Assembly: GCF_037975245.1 (NCBI RefSeq)
Contig: NC_092567.1
Span: 15,433,876-15,497,875, forward strand
Direction of reading: 5' to 3'
Length of the DNA: 64,000 bases
From: Apostichopus japonicus
Lineage: Eukaryota; Echinodermata; Holothuroidea; Aspidochirotida; Stichopodidae
The notes beneath the pieces are model-generated. The model searched no databases. It was not told the DNA's origin and saw nothing but the letters and a program-made list of their open reading frames with translations. Below, in pieces: positions 24,322 through 36,445 of the stretch; the stretch's first letter is position 1; each line of letters starts with the position of its first letter. The position numbers were made by a program, and so were the translations under genes.

Positions 24322-24600
24322 TGTGCTGTGGCCAAGTGGATAAAGGTGGTGGCATTTGAAGCAAAGAGGCATGGCAATGGGGAGGTTTCCGGGTCGTGCC
24401 CGGGTTATATAGTAAGGTTGGTTTTCATCCAAGAGCAATCTACGGTTTTCTAGCGGAAATGACTTTCTAAATTGAAAAGATTTCAAATTTGAGTCAAAAT
24501 GTTACATTGGATGCCACCCGATAGTAAAGTTGTAATCCATAAGCCCTTTTGGGCTTCTCCCACATTCGTAGTTGCTCAATTTTGTAAAAATAACTGCCTG
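24322..24600 (+). mobile_element. tRNA-derived SINE, copy 3
   Basis: Plus strand: TGCTGTGGCCAAGTGGATAA A box, TTTGAAG anticodon-loop region, degraded B box, ATCCAAGAGCAATCTACGG body and TGTAAAAATAACTGCCTG end, followed by a 110-bp ATT/T-rich tail (24601-24710). Full length, and more diverged in the head than copy 1. Confidence 0.88.
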
Positions 24601-24881
24601 ATTATTATATTATTATAATTATTATTTTTATTTTTTTATTTATTTTTTTACTTTTTTTAATTTATTTTTATTTTTTATTTTTTATTTATATTTATTATAG
24701 GCCTATGTATGAATAAATTTCATCTTCCATTCAGAAAGAAGACAATTCAAAGTTGACACACTGTACATCAGATATGCATCAGAGAGCAGACTCAAGCATC
24801 TTTCAGATAGTTTTGGGTTTTAATAGCTATTCAGGGACCACAGCATACATGACTGTGTGAACACAATACATGGTCATATAC

Positions 24882-25279
24882 TTAAAGGGTGTGAAGACTC
24901 GCGCACAAGGAAATGTCTCACGCCGGTAATCTGACCTAGTTTCGACTGACGTGTAACAGAAGTGTTAGACACCACCATCGATCCCAGAAAATACACACAC
25001 AGCTTGTTACCATCGATAATTAGAAACTAGTGTACAGTCACTACATGCAGCTATGGTCAATACCCATAACACAGTGTACATAGCAGCGATGGACATCTCA
25101 GCAGGGAGTTGTTATGGAACTCCCTGATCTCAGATCCAGATACTAAGATAACAAGGTATCACGTTTCATTACTGTCTGCATTTTGTAGCAATAAGAAAAA
25201 AACTTCACTTGCAAGCAACGGAAAGTTAACTTTTTCACAGAGCGGCACGCGGTTTGGGGCGAGTCTTCAATGCCTTTAA
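24882..25279 (-). mobile_element. TTAA-flanked MITE, full copy with a micro-insertion
   Basis: It runs TTAA (24882-24885) to TTAA (25276-25279). The ends read AGGGTGTGAAGACTCGCGC and, reverse complemented, AGGCATTGAAGACTCGCCCC. It matches the 9745-10115 copy except for a 32-bp insertion around 25102-25133 (listed separately). It lies in inverted orientation to the copy at 25587, about 300 bp away. Confidence 0.88.
25102..25126. mobile_element. 25-bp CAGGG-ended palindrome with target duplication
   Basis: CAGGGAGTT and AACTCCCTG, perfect 9-bp inverted repeats around a 7-bp centre, are inserted in the MITE. ATCTCAG flanks both sides (25095-25101 and 25127-25133), while the MITE copy at 9745-10115 has a single uninterrupted ATCTCAG. 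This looks like a minimal hAT-like insertion or a heavily deleted element. Confidence 0.7.
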
Positions 25280-25394
25280 TGTTTTGTATACATGTAGAAT
25301 ATTCTATAAAAAGGACTCAATGAAATCAATGAATTCCTTAAGGTATGTACAGGTATTTATGAAGGCATACCGCAAAACTCAGGGTAATTTTACC

Positions 25395-25586
25395 TTACCA
25401 TAGAATTTCTAAATTTGTCTTAACCTTGAAATGCCCTTCAAGTGGATAAATCCTTTCCTTTCCCTTCTCAACCCCCCCCCCCCTCCCTTACAGCAGTTTG
25501 GTTCATAGAAGATCAAAAGCCTAGCCTCAAAATTCGATTGGAAATGTCCAATAAAAGACAGCTTACTGATGCTAGCCTATATCACC
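25395..25586 (+). repeat. Duplicated segment, copy A
   Basis: About 190 bp, including TTGAAATGCCCTTCAA, a C-run and GCCTAGCCTCAAAATTC, repeated at 26105-26306. It ends at the TTAA where the MITE at 25587 is inserted. Confidence 0.9.
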
Positions 25587-25943
25587 TTAAAGGCATTGAA
25601 GACTTGCCCCAAACCGTGTGCGGCCATCTGGAAAAGTTAACTTTCTGTTGCTTGCAAGTGACGTTTTGTTCGTGTCACTACAAAATGCAGACAGTAATGA
25701 AACGTGATACCTTGTTATCTTTAGCTGGACCTGAGATGTCAATCGCTGTATGGTTTATACACTGTGCTGTGGGTATTGATCACAGCTGTATGTACTGACT
25801 GTACACTAGTGTCTAATTACCGACGGTAGCAAGCTGTGTGCGTATTTTCTGGTATCGATGGTGGTGTCTAACACTTCTGTTACACCTCATTTGAAACTAG
25901 GTCAGATTATCAGCATTAGATGTTTCTTTTTTCTACGCCTTTG
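25587..25943 (+). mobile_element. TTAA-type MITE, 3' end decayed
   Basis: It starts TTAA (25587-25590) then AGGCATTGAAGACTTGCCCC and is colinear with the other copies up to the TCAGATTATCAGCATTAGAT region. The expected terminal GAGTCTTCACAC...TTAA is missing or decayed. Confidence 0.85.
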
Positions 25944-26104
25944 CACCATTCAACCTCATGGGCTCAACATTCAGGAAGGACATGATTAACTTTTCTTCTG
26001 TCCCCCCTCCTTCTCCCCTTGTTCTCCCCCCCCCCATTCACTCCTCTTCTCATAGCTCTCTTCCACCCCTTTGTCTTCACACCTTTCTGTCTTTACACCA
26101 GGAA

Positions 26105-26306
26105 CCATAACCATAGAATTTCTAATTTTGTCTTCACCTTGAAATGCCCTTCAAAGTAGATAAATCCATTCCTTTCCCTTCTCACACCCCCCCCCCCCTC
26201 CCTTATAGCAGTTTGGCTCATAGAAGATGAAAAGCCTAGCCTCAAAATTCTATTGGAAATGTCCAATAATAGTCAGCTTACTGATGCTAGCCTATATCAC
26301 CTTAAT
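26105..26306 (+). repeat. Duplicated segment, copy B (unfilled site)
   Basis: Copy of 25395-25586. It continues through GCCTATATCACCTTAATTCATG without a MITE, so it acts as a related empty site for the insertion at 25587. The TTAA is intact. Confidence 0.85.
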
Positions 26307-29301
26307 TCATGCTATCTATCAGTTTCGTTCTGAATATTGCATTATCTTCCACTCAATCCATTTTCTTCCGTCTCTTTCAATACAAACTTGCTTTCATTTT
26401 GTCTGGTACATCCCGTCTCGTTCGTGACAATTATAATGATGATTCTTTCTCTCTCAAGGGTTCTGTTCGTCTGCTCATGTCTCTATATAATTAATGCTGC
26501 CCTTTGTTTATATTAGTGAGTAATATTTGATCTCGTCAAAGCAAAGAATGTAGTCATTCCCAGTAAGCATGTTTCATTAGTTCTCCACTGCTGGGGTGAA
26601 AGTACCATTCAACCCCCCCCCCCCCCTTCTTTGTTGATTTTTGATATTATTTGATACTAAAAGCAATATTAAAGTGACAAACCATTAGACGATGTTGTCA
26701 AGGTATATTTCAAATAGCGACAAAACGTTTCAAAATTCTGACTGCGTTTTTGGGATTAATTATTCAATCATAATCATTAAGAATTGTCTGGCAGATAGGT
26801 TAGGGTTAGGAATGGAAAGGAATTTTTCATTGCTCTGTTAATAACTTAACTTACATGTAATTTGTAATGTTTCTTAGTTTTCTTAATTCAGTGCAGTGTT
26901 GTTTGGATTTTTTTATCAATACATTTATAGTATTAAGATTGTCTTAAAATTTCCTGACCAATTAATATGCAAGTTACTTTTGCATGAGTTAATAAGTATA
27001 GTTAAATGGATGCTGCATCCCATGCTGTACATATCTGGTACCAAGGTATAACTGAACCCACACATCACTACTCGGTAGTAGAATTCTGGTTGAAAATGTT
27101 TGCATAACACTGATGTAATATTTGACATAAATTTTTACTATGTAGTATTTTACTACCAGGGTTAGATACTTTAGAATGACATGTATGTACGGTTTAAACC
27201 CATTTGCTTTGCTGTTTCACCATTTAACAAAAGGTTAATGCATGACAGTTATGTAAAGACTGTTTGACTGACGCAAAGTGTTATAATGGAGGCCATGAAA
27301 CTAGTCAGAGCTTTATGAAATGATTATGCTTCAAAATTGACCGATCACCGAGAAATTCTTCTGGTACAATGAGTACTGTATCTGCATAAATTATGTGATT
27401 GAGTAATGTATGTTTTTTACATCTTTTACCATCATTACTATAGCTAATAGTGGATACACATATTGATAGGTGACCTTCATAAGAATAAATAATATATAAC
27501 CTTCCAATCAACTGGCTGAAGTCTGCCTGCCCGGGTGTGACTATAAGGTGTAAAAGAAATCAATGTTTTTTTTAAGATGTAAATGCACTGGTAAACAGTA
27601 TTATATATACAGTACAACTACCAACTGTGACACTTTTTTCCATAGTGGTCCAAGTACAAGACATTTCTCAATGTAAAGGTCATGATGAAAATCATGAATA
27701 TAGAATATTAATTGAAAAGTTGTGAAATTTGTGAGTATTACTCCTTTTGGAGGTACCATCTGGAATCAGAACTTTCGGGAGGGGGGTGGGGGAGAGAATC
27801 ATAACAAATCTTGGATTTGCACCCAAAGTTTGGTAAAAAAATGGTAAAGAAAACTACAAATGTACTTTTTGAGGTCAGAGTTCAAGTATTGTTATGAGGC
27901 CAAGTCCAATGCTGGAAGTTTGGACATATGTGACTGTTTTTACCCTTTTAGCATATTTGAGATTCAATGTTCTAGCAAAAGATAACAAAAATTAACATGT
28001 GTTTTTCATGACTACAAGTTTTGTCTGTAAGTTTTCTTAACATATTTTTGTTATGAATTTTTCCATCATATTACTTCATTATATGCTATTCATGCTATGG
28101 GTGGTGTGCTATCATGTATTTATAGGCATATAATCACCAATAAGCAAACGTTCTTGCTGTGAGAAAACAAACCATATTAAACATATTTTTTAATGTTTTA
28201 AAGTTTTTATTTGTCATAAAAATCTTTATAGTACTGATGAAAAGTATGAATAAAGAAACATACATAACTTAATAATTTTTGTGAACATTTCTTCCTTTTG
28301 AAGGGCACCATCTGAAATCAGAACTTCTAAGGTAACTTACAACATATTACAGAAATTTGGAATGAAACTAGTGATAAAGGGTAATAAATTGTGCTACTGG
28401 CATAATGTGCTTCAAAGTAACTTTTGTGTTCAAGTTTGATTAGATTCTGATACTTTTCCACTGTTAAAGTCAAACCACAATATGCTTGAAATCAGATTAA
28501 TTACCTACAGTCAGGCCACTACCATGTATACTTCTGGGTGATTGTATCTCCCCCAAAATAAAATTAGGGAATGGCAATTAACCCCCATCCTCTCCCCTTC
28601 CTCCCCCCCCCCCACCTGGCAGAAATCTTAGTGTACAGTACATACATATATAACATGTATAAGTGGTAGAAGCTAAGTAGTCAAATATTCTTAAGCAACG
28701 TTTCAAACATTTCAAAATACTGCACCTAAGCACCCTCCATCCTACCAAAATTTCTCACAGGGGCATTGTCACCTTTAGACCTGTTCCCACAATGGCACAG
28801 CATTTTAGCACCCCCCCCACCACCCCTTGTGTAAGAAAAAGTAGTTGCATCCCTTGTAACAGTGGAAAAAAAGTGAAAATAACTGTCCTACGTTTATATA
28901 TGGGAATAGTATCATAACAAAGTGTCTGGGTGACAGAATTATTTTTAAATCACAATAGTTTTGGCAACTTTCTGCTTTTTAATTGGTGAAAAAACAAACC
29001 CAAGTGGTTACTTTGGTTGCATCAGATGCAGTTTATCTCTGAGTACAATATGGCCATTGTTTTATTTTTTTTTCACTTGGCAAGCCAATACAAAAATGCT
29101 TCTCTAAGACATGGACAATTATCTAAGTAAGCTTCTACCCCATCTGTAGATTAAACTAATGACCTTTACCAAAGAACTTTCAAGCATGTTGGTTCCCATG
29201 ATCCAATTCAGCAGTTATACTCTTGCTTGAATCTAATCCCAAAGTAGTCTTTGCTAGAAAATCCCTCGCAGATGTTCCTTTCCGATATATAATCCCACTT
29301 T
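26307..29301. other. Intergenic DNA between convergent LIPT1 and SEPSECS
   Basis: AT-rich, with C- and G-runs (26611-26628, 27776-27795, 28597-28615). No gene recognised. A possible AATAAA for the minus-strand SEPSECS transcript lies at about 29061-29066 (TTTATT on the plus strand). Confidence 0.4.
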
Positions 29302-29581
29302 CTACTCATTTTCCGAATCGCTTTCAAGTTTGACAGGAGTTTCTCTACTGGCAGGAGTACTGGTTTCTACAGTCTGCGTATTACCGCCATTTCCATCCTT
29401 ACTTTTCTGAACTTTGGCTAGAACCTTATCCAGCCGCTTTATAAATAAATCCACGTCATCTTTCGTCATTCCTATCGCTGCGGCAGCCGTTAGGTATGCG
29501 CAGGGGTAACTGTTTGTATGCGACTGGAATCCTTGGAAGACGTGACCTCCGATCTCTTTAGTGACGCCTCTGGGTACTACT
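29302..29581 (-). CDS. SEPSECS: SEPSECS coding exon 4 (C-terminus)
   Basis: Acceptor TTTATTTCACAG precedes 29581. The exon supplies the last base of the split arginine codon, then VVPRG...GGHVFQGFQSHTNSYPCAYLTAAAAIG, the conserved C-terminal block of the family (human [22 protein letters not shown]). It continues DVDLFIKRLDKVLAKV and ends in a short acidic, family-variable tail and stop TGA-class codon at 29302-29304. The frame stays open upstream of the acceptor, but that stretch has no family similarity and is intron. Confidence 0.95.
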
Positions 29582-30468
29582 CTGTGAAATAAAAAATAAT
29601 AGATTGGACAGGGTTGCCAAGCTCTCATGTCATGTTTTGGACTTAAGTTTGAGCTTCCTGTTTCTAAAGAAAGGAATTGCTGCATTTTTAGGTCCAAAGA
29701 TATCCACCTAGCATTTTGAGTCACAAAGGTATGAATTTTTTAATTTGGTAATATTTTTTAAACATACAGTATCTGGCAACAGCAGATTGAATGATGTATC
29801 TTCAGCAAGTCAAAAAAAAGTTATAACTTACACTCAATCTTTTAAAGTCACAAGCTAATTCAAAATGGCTGTAAGAGGAGGTCGCAACACATGACTGCAT
29901 TGGAAAAGTTGAGACTTTTTACAACTTTCTTTTAGTGGTTGCAGTGCTGTATAAACTTCTCCCAGAAGTGAGGGCGCTATTAGGTTATAAAAAAAAAAAT
30001 TCAACACAAGGTATTACTTGAGGTAAGTTCAAAATTTGATGGGAATCTGCTGTTTTGTAAACATGGTGATGGTTACAACAGGAATTTACTGCTACTTTAT
30101 TAAAATGCTTCTCTAACGAATGCGTTGATATAAGATGAAGATATGAAAAAAAATTTGATTGTATTTCATTTTCACAGTTAACTATGGATCAAACTTGATG
30201 ACTGGTCCTGGCAGTGAACTTTTACTTAGCCCAAAACTACAGTAACTGTTGTTTTAGAGTATGCACCTTTTGAGCAGAAAGCAAAACTTCAAAACATACA
30301 GTATGGATGGAGTGATTCCCTAGTATATACTTGAGTGAATCTTGCAGAAACTGTAACATTTGGCTTTGAAACTTGATTACCATGGGTGCAGATCTGCTTG
30401 TTAAATATTACTCAAATCAAGAAAAAGAGAAAAAGATTAGCAACACAAAACCATGATAATGACCGTAC
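29582..30468. other. SEPSECS intron 3
   Basis: 887-bp intron, donor AG|GTACGG and acceptor TTTCACAG|A on the minus strand. No nested feature recognised. Confidence 0.85.
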
Positions 30469-31294
30469 CTTGCACCAGACACGCATCTTGTAAATAACAT
30501 GGACCCAAGCTCCGTCACCAGTTTACTATCGGCTTCGCTGTCAAACTTTTCCAAGCTCATGACCATCGAGATGGGATTGTGCGGCGTCTCGAGCAAACGT
30601 TCGTCGTATTTCTCTGCCAGTGCCGATAACTTCTCCTTCAGGTGTTTGAAAACGTCTTTCCTCTTCTGCAGTAGTGATTTGTAACCTTTGGCCCCGAGGG
30701 TCAGAAACGTTACGAAGAGGTCAATGGAGGGCGATGCAGATGCCCTGCCCGGATAAGTCTGACTAATTTTCTCTATCAACTTTTCGTCGAAACCTGCTAT
30801 GATTGACCCACCAACGGGTACCATGAAATTTTTATCCGTGCTTTGGACGAATACGTCCACTCTGCCTACTCGAGCTGCTTCTTGCACCAGGTGGCAACAT
30901 TTGGACATCTGAAGACCGTAGGCATTGTTCACGACATGTGGGATGTCTTCCGTCTTACAGATTTTGGCGACTTCATCTAATCTGTCCGGGGTACGAGGAG
31001 CAAAACAGGAAGTGGTTGTGTAAAGGCAGAGAATATTGCCAGCGCCAAGTTCAGCAATCTTTTCTTTGATTGCTTCCACGTCAGTCCTGAGTTCATCTCC
31101 TTCCAGTTTATTCTCGATGACAATCGGTTTGAATCCAGCAGTGAGAATGGCCTTGAAGCAGGACTTCTGGTCGATACGCGACCAAATGATGTACTTTCCG
31201 TCGGGTCGGAGCTGCCTCAGTGTTAAGAAACATAACACTAGGCTCATGCCTGTTGCCATGGGAACTACAAAACAGGACTTGGTTGATTTTATAC
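30469..31294 (-). CDS. SEPSECS: SEPSECS coding exon 3 (PLP-enzyme core)
   Basis: The largest exon, 826 bp, reads ...[21 protein letters not shown] to [21 protein letters not shown] is a cytosolic PLP enzyme that converts O-phosphoseryl-tRNA(Sec) to selenocysteinyl-tRNA(Sec) using selenophosphate. The PLP-binding lysine lies in [13 protein letters not shown]; counted over the spliced protein it falls at residue 284, the same number as the human catalytic lysine. Acceptor TTACAG at 31295-31300, donor GTACGG below 30469. Both junctions keep the frame with the neighbouring exons. Confidence 0.96.
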
Positions 31295-32187
31295 CTGTAA
31301 TGTATGAACAGACAATTCAAATGAATTGATATATATTTATGTATGAACTATTGAATTAGATGGATTATCAATTCAACATAAGCTACTTTAGTGTTTAGTG
31401 AACATAATTGGAAAAACACATAAAACTGCCATATTTTTCCCTTTTTTACTAAAGAACAAATGTATGCTCCTAAAATCATCTAAAATTTATAGACACCATT
31501 TTCCCCAGCCTTTATGTACATGTGGGTCCATGATTACAAAACTTTGTCACTGCATGTATTAAAATGGCTCAATGATGACACAACTGCATTTTACCACCAA
31601 TCCACTGACTATTATTGTGTTTACACTTTCTTGCCATTGTCAGTAAATGCCAGCTGTTTGAGTCATTGTTTATGTAAAAGGATACTCCAGAGAAAAATGA
31701 TATTTTTGGCTAAACAAAGAGGAATCAATTACTAAGCATCCTCGTGAAATATTCTAGGCAATTCCAGCATCGTGTTTTCAAGATATTGACAGTTGAAGTT
31801 GTCACAGTCTGGGCCATTAGTGGACTTGAATTAAATAAGTATGACATCAGTTGGACACTCACAGCATAAATATTTTGTTTTTCTTTCTTTCTTTCTATCT
31901 TCACTTTTCTTCACTTTTTGACCTTGGATGGGATAGGATTCCAAAATTTCCTCAGGACTTTTTCTTTTAAAATTATCTTCTTATTTTTAGAAACTGCATA
32001 TATTTGGTGGCATTATATATACATTATCAAAGAAAACTGGACATGACCAGCAAAACTAAGGGAGGAACGTCAAGACGTTAAAGAGGAACGAGGGAGGAGT
32101 AATTATATATTTATGTAAAGAATGGTGCCTAAGTCCAGATTTTGAGTCATAACCGAGGAGGTGTATTTTTTCTTAATTTTTAAGTAC
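31295..32187. other. SEPSECS intron 2
   Basis: 893-bp AT-rich intron with minus-strand donor GCAG|GTACTT. The 73-codon plus-strand frame at 31514-31735 has no recognisable similarity. Confidence 0.85.
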
Positions 32188-32306
32188 CTGCAAGTCGTAT
32201 GATATCCAAGGCCATGGCATTAGTCATCACCGACAGTATACTGGACCCTGCAGCCTTGGGTTGGATGGCTGTGATGTCACCAGATCTCCCGATACCATGA
32301 GCCAAC
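32188..32306 (-). CDS. SEPSECS: SEPSECS coding exon 2 (phosphate-loop region)
   Basis: A 119-bp exon too short for ordinary ORF listing. Translation is (R)[20 protein letters not shown] then [20 protein letters not shown], matching the human segment around [19 protein letters not shown] that binds the phosphoserine/tRNA substrate. The arginine codon is split with exon 1 and the glycine codon with exon 3. Acceptor ACAG at 32307-32310. Confidence 0.96.
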
Positions 32307-32854
32307 CTGTTCAAAATCAAATCAACTTCAAATGGTTATTTCTGGTCAATTTCAAGATACATACTCTACAGTGCTAGAAATCAATCAAATATCAGCATGT
32401 TTGACTGTTGACTAAAAGCTGCTTTACTTCTTATCAAGCATTTTAGATTAATTGCCATACCTTGAGTTGTAATTGACCACTTGACCAAACAATCAACAAA
32501 TATCATAATTACAGGGACCCCTCCATCCTACTTTCCCCCCACCCAACTCCTCCATCCTTAAATTAAACAGAACTTCTGCAACTTTTGAGTTAAAAGGCAG
32601 GATAACCTGTGATACAAAAATTATCATTTGGTTTTGTCTTGTAGGATGAATGTCATTGGCTGAAGTCCAGAATTGCTAAAAGTACCCTGGGCAAATGACC
32701 AAATGTTCTAGGGCCATCAATTTTAAACATGACAGGCTACGTCACCAGGATTTTAAAACTCCATGACAACTTATTCTTGAGGCTTTTTGGAAATATTATT
32801 AAAGTGGGCATCCCGATGACAAATACTGAAGTTGAAACTACCTGATATAGCTAC
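32307..32854. other. SEPSECS intron 1
   Basis: 548-bp intron; minus-strand donor TTCAG|GTAGCT. No nested feature recognised. Confidence 0.85.
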
Positions 32855-33123
32855 CTGAAGTGTCGCCTAGCAACGATCCCAGATACAACTCTTCCTTCTC
32901 TTTCTCCTGCCCCACAGTTGCCAGGGAAATTGTTGCTATCCATGACAGAGAGTTCAGACAATAGCATCTCAATGTCAGCATCATCCCATCCATCTTCTGG
33001 TAGCTTTCTCTTCTCTAACAGCAATCGGATTTTGTTCTCTCGACTTCGCCTTGAATCTCGACCCTGGTCCACGTAGCTTGCAGGGATGAGTTTCCTGCAC
33101 AAGCTCTCACATTCAGGGTTCAT
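32855..33123 (-). CDS. SEPSECS: SEPSECS coding exon 1 (N-terminus)
   Basis: Start ATG at 33123, chosen because MNPECESLCRKLIPASYVDQG aligns with the human N-terminus ([21 protein letters not shown]); the frame stays open upstream to 33240, but that part has no similarity. The exon has LLLEKRKLPEDGWDD and MDSNNFPGNCGAGEREGRV, the signature family N-terminal block. The four exons sum to 1494 bp, 497 residues plus stop, against 501 in human. All catalytic blocks are intact, so the gene looks functional. Confidence 0.95.
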
Positions 33124-33253
33124 GGTGAGAGATGAGAAGTCTTTAAGGTTCTGAGAATTCCTTCTACTGTATGACACCAAAGGAGGAGATGAATAAAGTG
33201 ATTTTTGTCCCTTACACAACTGGTACTCAACGCAAAACAAACATTACTGCCCG

Positions 33254-33523
33254 ATCTTTCCTCTCATAACAGCGAGGAGAGATCCAAACAAAAGTTCATC
33301 TACTGGCTTATAATACAACAAAATTGTGTTTTTTCAATAAATGATCAATAAATTACAAGGAAACTTTCTTATCAAATATGACTTAAGGCTAACCAGGAAC
33401 AAATTGCCACTTGGTGGGGTGTGAGCATCTTTCCTCTCATAACAGCGAGGAGAGATCCAAACAAATGTTCATCTACTGGTTTATAATACAACAAAATTAT
33501 GTTTTTTCAATCAATGATCAATA
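33254..33523. repeat. 97-bp direct repeat near the SEPSECS 5' end
   Basis: 33254-33350 and 33427-33523 are near-identical (TTTCCTCTCATAACAGCGAG; TTCATCTACTGG; TTATAATACAACAAAATT), offset by 173 bp. It is about 130 bp upstream of the start codon and may overlap the 5' UTR or promoter. Confidence 0.9.
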
Positions 33524-35399
33524 CTCTACAACTTAAATTTCTTATCAAATATTGCTAAAGTGGGAAGTGAGCATAAAAGCAGTCAAACATGCAAAAAATA
33601 AACTGTGTTGGGGGGAAAATCTCACAGCACAGTAGGCAAAAGTACCTACCATGGAGAGTCATGTGAAGTGCTCCCAGGTGCTACTAACATATTATTTAGC
33701 CCTTTGTCAGTTCAAAGAGAATCAAGCGTTCCATTGACAATGAACGCCACTATAATGGGTATTTATGGTAACTTTAAGAAATTATTGCATAGGTTTGGGT
33801 GACAAAGTGGTTGAGATTAACTTTCTGTCTCATAAAAAGCTTGATCTGAATGGACCCTGGCTACTATTAGAACATCTACTGTCAGTCTTATAGATTGCTT
33901 ACGGCAGTCACTCCTATCGTTTCATACGTGCTTGTTTACGTCCAAAATCGGCAATGAGCCTTGCCTTGACAAGGGGCAATGCTTTATTGTGTCTATGTAC
34001 ATTTGTGTGCAGTCCTGATAAGCTGCGTGTGTTCCAGCTGCAGTACGACTGTTTGAAAGAACATACTCAAAATAGGATTTGGGAATTGAAAACTGCAATT
34101 ACCATTGGAAATATGTATCACTTAGCAAGATTACACTGTTTGCATTGGTTCACAAGGAATTTGTTAGCTGTGAGATCAGGACATTAGCTGTTGAAGAATA
34201 CACATTCAAGGGGTACTTTAAGAGTTGAGTGCTACAAGGAAGCATATCAAATGACCCTCGGTGGTTGGTACGTCATTTTATTTGCGCGTGTCTTCAATGA
34301 AAAACACAGTTCAGGTTAATTTTACGACGATTCGACCATAGGCCTAACGTTAGTCAAAGCGCTAACTTGACTGATAAAATGTAACTAGTAAGATTACTTT
34401 TTCGCGTAACTAGTACCGTACATATATTAGCAACCAATAATCACGTTAGAGCTACATTTGGATACACTAGCATCATATCTGCGTCGAAAATAAACAGGTC
34501 ATACGCTTAATATAGAAATTTGGCATTATCACCGATGTAAATAGAAAGGGCGCACCTTCCGTTACTCACTAAATTATGCAATCTCCAAATTTGGCAAGTC
34601 GGACGTCAGGGCTGGTTTTGGAAACTGGTAATTTGTTCATAAAACGTTGCGACCATAATTTCGTGCTTGTAAACTGCTATAGGAATAGAGACGTACCTAG
34701 CCAGTCTGCTATGCATTCGGCTTTTCCAACATGGGCCCAGTACTGCCAAGTACAAACAACTCAGGCCGGAATTGGGAAGGATTGCAGCGATGCCCGAACT
34801 GTCACCTAGGCGCGGTGTAGTTGCCCTTGCCGCCGAGAGCCAGGTCGGACCCCATGGGATAATATGGCACCGGTCCCTATGAAGTCTTCACCTTTCAATA
34901 ATTATATTATTAAAATGAGAATAAAGTTAATCCATCCAATATATACCCAGATCACCTAATTGACCACGGGCTGTATTCCACTGAGGCTACCTCTCTGCCC
35001 TCCCCCGGGCTTTCGACAGATATCAATTTAATAACTTTAACATTAATTCAAAGATTACCTTATGAAATGAGGTTCAGTTGCTAAGAAAGACAAATGATAA
35101 TTTGTATTTTTGTATTTATGAGATTTGCTTCTATTTTTCATTCGACATGAAAAGAGAACGTCTGGAAAACATTAGAAAGCTGAATTGAACCATTAATTTT
35201 TCGATAATTCATATTACCTGATAGGTACCTTCAATATGAGAAAGACTTTATTTCGATGACTTTTATTACTTCTGTGAAACATATAGTAAAATGTACTGTT
35301 TACTTCAACTTTCAAACTGTCATCATATTTATCTAAATAAAATAAACACTGTTAGCAAACTGCCTATCCACTAGAGAGCCTGTGTAAGAGAATTGTGTA

Positions 35400-35452
35400 A
35401 AAGTAAGTTGGCCTGACGATTCGAGCCTAGCAGGATCTTCTTCAGAGGCTTT
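35400..35452 (-). ncRNA. Decayed hammerhead-ribozyme-like motif
   Basis: Minus strand: stem I half GCCT, core CTGAAGA (CUGANGA), stem II GATCCT/AGGCTC, then GAATC in place of GAAAC, CGTC, and AGGC closing stem I. One catalytic core base is changed. The copy at 45548-45600 has the GAAAC intact but the first core base changed, so the family consensus is a full hammerhead core. Minimal hammerheads of this type are known from Penelope-like retroelements. Confidence 0.6.
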
Positions 35453-36354
35453 TAGCGTCATGTTTATCTGAATTGTAACTTTATAAATACTAAATAGACC
35501 TACAGGTGAATTTTTCGAACTTATATTTAAAATTCATTCGGCATACTACAAAATATATGCCGTGTCGTCATCGGAAAGAGTTTTGTCCGATTGGAAATGC
35601 ATACTGCCCTCAGTTTCCAAGATACATCGCGGGATGTATGGTGAAAGAGTGTGTGCAACCTGGTGTATAGGGTGGGGAGGGCGTGGCCCCATCTCCCATC
35701 GTTGGATTTTTGTTACATTCGGCCGGGAAGGAACAAAAAGAATACAGATGTCCACCCCTACCTTCAAGTTCACACCAGATTTCAAAAGTATTTATCAATT
35801 ACCACTATCTTTCAATTAGAGTCTAAATATGCCCCAGAATGCACCAGTTGACGTTTTAACTTTGACCTTTTTCTGGGGAAAGACTCACATATCCTGTATA
35901 CGTCATTGAAGGTGGGAACATATATATTGTATAAAGAGAACTAAGCATCGGTCTAATGAATGATACGATAAGGTCTTTCACACACTGAGAAACGATTGAC
36001 AAGAACTTCTAATTAAACCACTGATAAAAGTAACTGACAGGGATTTATAAACAACTTTGACATAGCAGAGGAATTAATTTCTAGCTTCGAAAAGTTTAAT
36101 GCATTTCCCAGCGTCGAGGAGAATCCTACCAGTTTGGATCGAATCCAATCGTTTCTCGTCGTTAACTACCAATATTGGTCGCAAAATCTGTGAAATGTTT
36201 TTTATGTTGTTTTATGACAACCTCAGACCTCGCTTTACTCATTTACGGCAAGAACCTGGTACATACGTAAAAAATACCATATTGATATGTTGCGCGGCCT
36301 TTTTATGCAGAAAAGGGGTACATGTTGGCAATAGGATCACCTTGTAGTCCCTTT

Positions 36355-36445
36355 GGGTGGTGAGATCGAGAATCCGAATCCTCTCTTGATAGGCAACAGT
36401 TTTCAGTGAGTTTATTAACTTAGGACGGTAAGTCGTTGAACTTCT
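36355..36445 (-). pseudogene. Possible LINE reverse-transcriptase fragment
   Basis: The minus frame reads RPKLINSLKTVAYQERIRILDLTT, which resembles the ATKLIPSL...YEERL..L.LPTL block near the C-terminus of many LINE reverse transcriptases. It is too short to classify, with no flanking domain. Confidence 0.4.

Noticed and set aside
29582-29724. Upstream extension of the SEPSECS exon 4 frame
   Set aside because: The stretch lacks family similarity and is separated by a good acceptor; splicing at 29581 restores the family sequence.
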